DNA from: Scilla litardierei
Lineage: Eukaryota > Streptophyta > Magnoliopsida > Asparagales > Asparagaceae
Assembly: GCA_030789695.1 (NCBI GenBank)
Contig: CM061142.1
Coordinates: 45,121,375 to 45,185,374 of the forward strand
DNA: 64,000 nucleotides
Direction of reading: 5' to 3'
Both the position numbers and the translations under genes were made by a program. The notes below the pieces were generated by a model. That model saw nothing but the letters and a program-made list of their open reading frames with translations. It had not been told where the DNA came from and ran no database searches. Position 1 is the first letter of the stretch; the number at the start of each line of letters is the position of its first letter. Positions 57,310 through 64,000 of this stretch are shown here, piece by piece.

Positions 57310-59185
57310 TTTTGGATATTGGACTCCCCGAATTTGGTTTTGGATGATGAGCAAACATAAATATAATATGAACTAACACTCTGTGAGCGCAGTTATGGAG
57401 ATCGTCGCCAAATTCACATGAATATCAATAACGACGTCTCAAGACTTCTCAAAGCACGTGATCGTATGCCTAAAGCTTCGTTGAAGCTTATGGACCTATT
57501 TAGAAGTCATGAAGATTCGATTGAAGCTATTGAAGACGGTATCGTCAAGTTTATTTAATAGTCTTTAAGCTTCTTTCGTAGAATGTTAAGCCTTGAGTAG
57601 GTCTTACGTTTTAATTCTTCATAACGCTCATATCTTAGCTCTAGGATCTTAGTAGAAGTCCATACAATTCTTCCCGAAGCTTCGCGCTTCGATTCGGGAC
57701 TTCTTGTGCATGTTAGTTGGTTCAAGAAGAAGAACTGACCGACTAGATGGTGATCTAGTCGGTCAGCCAAGCTTCTTGGACTGACTAGTTTCTGTCAGTT
57801 AATTCTTAGCTCTTTACTGTTTACAGTTAGTCGGTCTAAGTTGACTCACCGACCGACTAGTTTGTGAACTAGTCGGTCAGTGATGCTTCTGTGACCGACT
57901 AGTTGAGCTTTGCCTGAACATGCACATTTGAGCTTGAGCTACTGTTTATCATTAGTCGGTCTGTGCTCATTGATCGACCGACTAGTTGATGAACTAGTCG
58001 GTCAACTTTCCTTCTTGGACCGACTAGTTTAGTTTACTGTACATGCCAAATTTTTCACCATACTTACTGTTTATTGTTAGTCGGTCTATGTTCATTTGGT
58101 GACCAACTAGTTGGTGAATTAGTCGGTCAACATTTGTTCTTGGACCGACTAAGTCTAATTCTTCTCAGACTTCAGTTTTATCTGTTAGTCGGTCCACGTT
58201 GAGTAACCGACCGACTAGTTGTGAAACTAGTCGGTCAGCTACTCTTCTTAGACCGACTAGTTCCTTAGTCTGTACTTTGATCTTTTCTCAGTTTACTCAT
58301 TAGTCAGTTTACGTTAATTGACCGACCGACTAGTTGATGAACTAGTCGGTCGGTGATTGTTCTTTGACCGACTAGTTGGGTTCAGAAAAGAGCCGTTGGA
58401 GCTTTAATTGAAACGTTTTTCTCTCTCTCTCTCTCCTCTAACCTATATATACTTGTTGGGCTGCATTCATTGCTGCCAAGGCTGATATTAATGCAAGTTT
58501 AGAGATCAAGAGAAATCAATCCAAGCTCATTCAAAGCTCATTCCCTCCATTCAATAATCTCTCCTAACTCTTACTTCCAAAGAGAGATTCATTGAGTGTG
58601 AAGCCTTCCAAGCCAAGTGCTTGATTCTAGGTCACCAACATCCCCAAAGCTCTCCATCGCTGATCTACATCTTGGAGCTAGGGTTTGGTGCCACTTCTTC
58701 CCCAAAATCATCCTTGCCCTAATTCGTAAGCAATACTCAAGGCATAGGTATTTTGTTCGGTAAGAAGTTTTTCTTATTTCATTTCATATTTGATTTGTAA
58801 GTTTCACTCTCGGTTGTGAGAGTGTGGTTGTGATCCCGGGTTGTGGGAGTCACAAATTACATTTTGTATGATTTGACTTGTGGAGGTTTTTTACAAGTAT
58901 TTCATAGTGGAAATCTTGAGTTAGGGTTTCTAACTCAAGTATCCGGAGGGGATCCGGGTGGTTGGGACGTAGGATCACCGGGAACAAGTCGGGGAGACTT
59001 GGGTGGATCCGAACCCAGTAACATCTCTTGTTTGCGTTGTTAATTTTGTGTTGTCATTCAATTTAAGCTTCCGCAAATTGATTTTGTAGTTGTTTGCATT
59101 TTAATTTGGAATTATACTCCTTATTATTTTAAAGTACTATTCACCCCCCCTCTAGTACTTGTGCAGTAGCTTGTAGGGCATTACA
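57310..59185 (+). repeat. Sirevirus 3' LTR
   Basis: 1,876 bp, nearly identical to the 5' LTR. Its first dinucleotide is TT rather than TG, a point change next to the polypurine tract. TATA box at 58,444-58,451. Palindrome array about 57,736-58,376. Confidence 0.96.
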
Positions 59186-59190
59186 CACCC

Positions 59191-61107
59191 TTGATGCCAC
59201 CGATTTTTTGTCGTTATGCTGCCCATTCTCTGCTTGGTCCTGGTGATTTTTGCCCACCCCCTCCTCCCATCACTATTTTTGTCCACATTTTGATCATATC
59301 ATTCTATATCCTTTTTCGAGAGTGAGGGAGAGTATTTTTGGTGACATACATATATCTGCATCACTCTTATCCTTGCATACATCACATTCGCATCATATTT
59401 TTCATTCTGTTATTTTTATTTCTTTTTATCATGCATGCATACCCACCCCCCACCCATTACCCGTATCTCGGTGTGCCACACTTCGTACATTGAGGACACT
59501 GTGCACTTTAGCTTGGGGGAGTGAGTTCTCACACTTTTTGCTTTTATCACCTTTTATTTTTAGTTTTTTCACGTTTTTCCACTTTTGCACCCATTTTTCA
59601 TCACTTTTTCATTTTTTTTACCATACATCACGTTTTTCTTATTTTTCTTGTGTGCTGCATTGTGAATAGTTTTTATTTTCTTTTATCTTTATTTCTTTCA
59701 TCTTTCGCTAGAGATGACTTTTCTGTGATGATGATGACGTGGTGTTAGCTTTTCTCTATATGCATGCTATATTTGTCATGTCATAGCTTTTTATTTCTGA
59801 TATCATATGCTATGTTCTGCTTTGCATTTAGAAATAGTAACCCACTCTCTTTTGCTGTATGAAAATGGATGAAATTCTATTATTAGCTGATGTCTGATGA
59901 TTCATATGTATGCTATCGTAGAAAACACACCAAGATTCACGCATTGATGCTTATATCTGGAGTACTGATTTCCTTCCTCACATCACTTCTGTTTGCATGA
60001 TTTGTACGCTTCACTTCGGGTTGATTGAATGTTTGCTAGCTTTGATAAATCTGGATTAGTTTACTTTTTGAAATTAAACTGAGTAGATTATATTACCCTG
60101 CTGAAGTTGTCATGCACGTCCTATAGAGTGAACTGAGAGATACATTTATTTCTTTCTCCACATATCTTGAACATTATTTCTCTATTTTATATTCATTGGT
60201 GAATCTCCCCTTAGCGATTCTATTATTGGCATTCCCCCGTTATTATATCACATGCTCCAAATTTCCCGAAATCCAAAGAAAAAATACTTGTATATCCTTC
60301 TCTTTGATTTGGGATCATTGTGTATATATGTTATAATAAAAAAAAGAGAAAAAGAAAAAGAAAAAGATTTGAGAATACGAAAAGAAAAGAGAAAAGTAGT
60401 TCGAAAACGATCCCATCTCATACACTTTCTCTCTTTCTTCTCTCTTTAGCTTTTATTTTTTGTTTTCTTTTACTTTTGGAGTTTCATAAAAAACAGGGAT
60501 GTAAATATTGTTTTGTATATGCCACCACGCTTATAGATAAGCTTGGGGGAGAGAATCCAATGATGTGTGAGAGAGTGACTACCTGACGGTGCATGACAAC
60601 CTAGGCTAAGTAATATTTTATACTCGGTGAGATTGCTAAAGTTTCACGAAATCCAGAAATCTACGCCTAGCATTCATTCCATGAAAACCGCACTTTTTCT
60701 ATTCTTAGTACTACTCTATCGTGTGATATCTCTTATACTCCTTATAGAAAGCATTCAATTGAAAAGTGTGTGATCTACGATATTGTATACCGTTGTAGAT
60801 TCTTCAGACGATGTTAATCTTAGAATCATTCCATTTTTCATGCTATGATTGATATTCTTGGGTTTTCTATTTCAAATGCACCATTATACTATGATATCAA
60901 AATAAAAGGCTTTGACATGTATTTTATATTCGATGCATGCTATATGAGTAAGCAAAACCCACGTCCTGAGAAAAATGATCTAGCAACTTCCCTCTTCGTT
61001 TTCTTCTTTGTTTATCGTTTTTCATTTTCCATTTTTCCATCGTTTTCTTTATCTTTATCCACCGGGTTCGCTTTTTACTCATCTTCCTCGAGGACAAGTA
61101 AGAGGTA
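59191..61107 (+). other. Athila 3' region after the Sirevirus
   Basis: The continuation of Athila past the second CACCC TSD. No domain is recognised; open frames are Phe/Ser/His-rich. AGCTTGGGGGA, identical to the core of the polypurine tract, occurs at 59,510-59,520 and 60,540-60,550 as well as at the true tract (61,108). Confidence 0.7.
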
Positions 61108-61121
61108 AGCTTGGGGGATTT

Positions 61122-62828
61122 TGATCACTCCGTATTTTACACCTTTTTTCTGCATGTTTGCATACCATTTAGATCGCTCAAATCGCGTTTTTCACGTTTA
61201 TTCGACAATATTGCGATGCTTTTCACGATTTGTTGTTTTTGTCGTATTTCAGGAGATTTGGAGCGATTTGGAGTGATTCTGAGATGCACCCACTCCTTAG
61301 TGTCACCGACAACTCTCTTGAGGGGTATTTTTCTATTGGAGAGGAGTGGAAGGAGAAAGAACGTCGCAGGAGCGATGAGGAGGCAAAAATATGAAGAATG
61401 GGCATTTTGAGCATGTCACTCGGCCGAGTGAAGGAGTCACTCGACCGACCATCGGAAGCCCGCTCGGTCGGCCAGATCGGACACGCAACAGAGCTAAAAT
61501 CAGCGTGCACTTGGCCGAGCATCGCCAAGTCACTCGGCCGAACCACGGATACCCACTCGCCCGAGTGGCATCAAGACGGCGGCAGCAAAAATCGCAGACT
61601 TACTGTTTTTGTACAGTCAAATTCCGAGTCGCCGTCCGCCCGAGTGACAAATGACGTCCGACCGAGTGACATTTGTCACTCGGCCGAGTGAGCCGCGCTG
61701 CCTGTAGCGTAAACTGCAATTTTGAAGCTGCGCAGGGGCATTTTCGTCAGGGTTTTTTGGGCGATTTTGGGGGGTATTTAACCCCAGTTTCTAACCTAGT
61801 TTAGGGAGCCTTTTTCAGAACTTTTGCAGCCTTTTTGGATTAACTTTTTAGGAATTAGATTGAGCTTTTAGAGAGGAGAGAAAAGTGAGATTTTGTTGGA
61901 TGATATCTTGTTCTTCATTGGTTGTCTTTCTTTCTCTCAAAAACTCCATTTTTATTGAATTATTGAATATTGCTATGAATTCCATTCATTTTACTTGCGA
62001 ATTTCTATTGAATTTGATTATGAATTGTGAGTAGTTCATCGTCTTAGGGCATAGGGATGAACCATACGAACCCAATTTCAAAATTGTGATGAATTGGTGA
62101 AACTATTGCTAGGATTGATTAGGGTTAGTTTGGGATCGCTATAAAACGAATAGCTAGGGATTCATACCGATTGGGATTTGCAAGAGATTGGATCCCAATT
62201 CGATAGGAAGCCCTAGATATTCAAATTGGGTTGCATTTGAATTTCTCCGGAATCGGTTTGCAAGAGATTGGACCAAAACTAGGGTTTTCGATTGCAATTC
62301 TATACCAATACCCGTTTGCAAGAGATTGGACGGGTAGGAACTATCCCAACCTAGGTCGTAGCTCGAGTTTGCACGAGAGTGGGCTTGAGATACGATTGAA
62401 CGATGATGTTGTTCTTCACGCTAGCTTGCCTAGGTTAGGGTTTGCAAGAGATTAGACCCTACACTAGGTTTGCTATAGACCGGCAATAGCGCGAGAGCGT
62501 GAGCTTGGTTCTATATTTAGTTGCAACTAGTCCACCCAAATTTCAAGTCTTGCAATTGTGAAACCTACGAATCACAATGACGAGATGGGGCAAGTAGCGG
62601 GGATTCCCTACCCCTAGGCGTCTTTATTAATTTGTTATTCCTTTATTACATTTGAACGACTGTGACCGCATATTTGCGAACATTTCTCGACTTTTCCTAT
62701 AGCCAGGTGATTGAAGAAGACACTGTTACTAAGCCTCCCTGTGTTCGATACCCGCTCACCGCTACACCGTGCGCTTGCGATAAGACTACAGTGTCATCGC
62801 TCCGGGACGTGTATCCGGGGCGCGATCA
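61122..62828 (+). repeat. Athila 3' LTR
   Basis: 1,707 bp, the same termini as the 5' LTR. The palindrome array is at 61,417-61,690 and TATTTAA at 61,775-61,781. It is directly preceded by the polypurine tract AGCTTGGGGGATTT (61,108-61,121) and followed by TSD CTTCC. Confidence 0.95.
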
Positions 62829-62833
62829 CTTCC

Positions 62834-63149
62834 TAAGGGTAAGAAGGCGATATGGTGTAAGTGGGTCTACACCAAGACGGATGAAGTTGAAGTTGGAGAA
62901 GTTCACTAGAAAGCTCACCTTGTGGTGAAAGGCTATGCACAGAGAGAAAGCATTAACTACAATGAGGTTTTCTCTTTAGTAGTGAAGCACTGCTCAATTC
63001 GGATACTATTGGCATTAGTTGCACAGCTCGATCTTGAGCTGGTGCAACTAGATGTCAAGAGGGCATTCTTCATGGAGAGCTCGAGGAGAAGATCTATATG
63101 GCTCAGCCCTATGGTTATGAGAGCTGTGATGGGCTTGTATTTAGGCTGA
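62834..63149 (+). pseudogene. Outer Copia RT, continuation
   Basis: Directly after the second CTTCC TSD the frame resumes with KGKKAIWCKWVYTKTDE, then a stop, VVKGYAQRESINYNEVFS, RILLALVAQLDLELVQLDVK and a damaged segment to GLVFRL. These are the first RT blocks of Tork-like Copia. The sequence is broken at 63,150 by a CACTA terminus. Confidence 0.85.
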
Positions 63150-64000
63150 CACTACAGGAAAATAGGTCTTTGTTGACTAGACCATTACCGACGGACAAGT
63201 TTGCCGTCAGTAAAGGTCTAATTGTACAAGGTTTTACTAACGACGCAAGAATACCATCAGCGATAGTGAACAAATGACGGTGAGATCACTCTCAATAAAA
63301 ATCAACTATCACTGACGGAACCGTCAACAAAATCAGGCAACCATTGACGGAACGTCAATGATATTTTGGCAATACGACAGATTCACTGACGGAAGAAAAA
63401 TCATCAGTGATAACTTGTCGTTAATAACAGGAGTAACCGTTAGCAAAATTTTATAATATTCTGCTAATTTCATGAATATGTCGAAGTAACTTACACTGAC
63501 GGATCCATATCTAAATGTTGGGATATTTTGTAAAAAGTTCACTGATGGCCCCATCAGTAAAGATTCGTCGTTCGCGCCTTTTCCCCTCTAAGCACGTAAC
63601 AATAACTGGCTGTAGTTTTCCTGTCAGTGATGATTGTTTTCAATGATGACCCATCAAAGAATACTCCAAATTATGTCCCCGCAATCGAGGCCACTACGCC
63701 AACTCTTTCTTATGGTCCGTCAGTGAAAGTTGACATATCTGACGGCGCGTCAGTAAACACCCTATGTTTTTGTAAGAACGGCATCAGAATCGAGGAGACA
63801 CCCAAATTCACTGACAGTACCGGTAGCATATACTACTATTGCTGACGGTACCATCAGTAATACTCCTTATAACTCCCTAAACTACTCTTTATTCTGTACG
63901 CTTTCTCACTTCTCACCACTTCCCACCCTTTCGTCTTTCTTCTACTCGTGTCGTTAACTACGGTTGATCGGCTTTCTCATCGCGCGATTGGTGCTCGTTC
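63150..64000. mobile_element. Second CACTA transposon, left end, continues past window
   Basis: Starts CACTACAGGAAAATAGG, a typical En/Spm-type terminus, inside the outer Copia RT. It is followed by a dense subterminal array of ACTGACGG and CCGTCAGT words in both orientations (63,187-63,860). The word differs from that of the first CACTA. The expected 3-bp TSD would be TGA (63,147-63,149). After about 63,870 the DNA is CT-rich and unrecognised. Confidence 0.85.

Larger units (their letters stand above)
46554..59185 (+). mobile_element. Sirevirus (Copia) with accessory ORF, young insertion
   Basis: 12.6 kb. LTRs at 46,554-48,427 and 57,310-59,185, TSD CACCC (46,549-46,553 and 59,186-59,190), initiator-Met tRNA primer site and several polypurine tracts. 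Order: gag, protease-integrase-RT-RNase H, then an extra ORF, as in Sirevirus/Maximus elements. By eye the LTRs differ at about 14 positions of 1,875 plus a CT indel. This is the youngest datable layer. It sits inside the Athila just after its ORF1 tail. Confidence 0.95.
38670..62828 (+). mobile_element. Athila-type Gypsy element without RT/integrase, split by a Sirevirus
   Basis: LTRs at 38,670-40,371 and 61,122-62,828, TSD CTTCC (38,665-38,669 and 62,829-62,833), tRNA-Asp primer site, and a polypurine tract next to the 3' LTR. Internal order: gag-protease ORF, a spacer, a palindrome array with a TATA box, an ATHILA-ORF1-like gene, then a long 3' region. No RT, RNase H or integrase is found. 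The element is 11.5 kb without the Sirevirus at 46,554-59,185. By eye the LTRs differ at roughly 30-35 sites of 1,700 plus a small indel, so this insertion is older than the Sirevirus inside it. Confidence 0.92.
21667..63149 (+). mobile_element. Outer Copia element (Tork-like), split by three insertions
   Basis: Pieces at 21,667-22,770, 36,395-38,669 and 62,834-63,149 read in one direction and rejoin in order as LTR, primer site, gag, protease, integrase and reverse transcriptase. They are separated by a reversed Gypsy-type element, an Athila and a CACTA. The coding parts carry many stops and frameshifts, so the element is dead and is the oldest layer. Its 3' end and second LTR lie beyond the window. 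It starts about 540 bp downstream of the CCR stop codon. Confidence 0.85.

Overview
This is nuclear DNA of a flowering plant. It holds split genes with GT-AG introns, a SINE, LINE pieces, Copia and Gypsy LTR retrotransposons, CACTA transposons and an exact 500-N scaffold gap. The very GC-rich exons of the one clear host gene suggest a monocot, but that is inference.

Layout. Positions 1-15,260 are intergenic repeat debris: a reversed Sirevirus-type LTR, two LINE pieces in opposite orientation, long AT-rich DNA without genes, a decayed Gypsy gag, the gap, a 41-nt poly-G tract and a probable reversed LTR. At 15,261-21,130 lies the only convincing host gene, a five-exon cinnamoyl-CoA reductase (CCR, 325 aa). 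Its promoter carries a Tourist-like MITE, AC-I and AC-II motifs and a TATA box. Its 3.8-kb first intron contains a SINE with clear target-site duplications (TSDs) and a dead Copia fragment.

From about 21,667 to the right edge everything is one nested transposon stack. The outermost layer is a decayed Tork-like Copia element. It was split three times: (a) in gag by a reversed non-autonomous Gypsy-type element (22,771-36,394, TSD TGTAC), one LTR of which was split by a 6.2-kb CACTA element (23,821-30,016, TSD CCA); (b) in the RT region by an Athila-type element (38,670-62,828, TSD CTTCC), which was split by a young Sirevirus (46,554-59,185, TSD CACCC); (c) further along RT by a second CACTA element (63,150 to beyond the window). 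Four of the five insertions have matching TSDs, and the sister LTR preserves the empty site of the first CACTA.

Two results stand out. First, the 6.2-kb CACTA carries host-gene pieces that assemble, through canonical splice sites, into one open frame over five exons: an N-terminal piece resembling a mitochondrial presequence, a receptor-kinase-like segment, and the first half of an ATAD1/MSP1-like AAA ATPase. Second, several unrelated LTR families each carry their own family-specific array of short palindromes just upstream of the LTR TATA box. In the Athila and the Sirevirus the same palindrome recurs inside the element, ahead of the accessory ORF. This looks like a repeatedly evolved promoter architecture.
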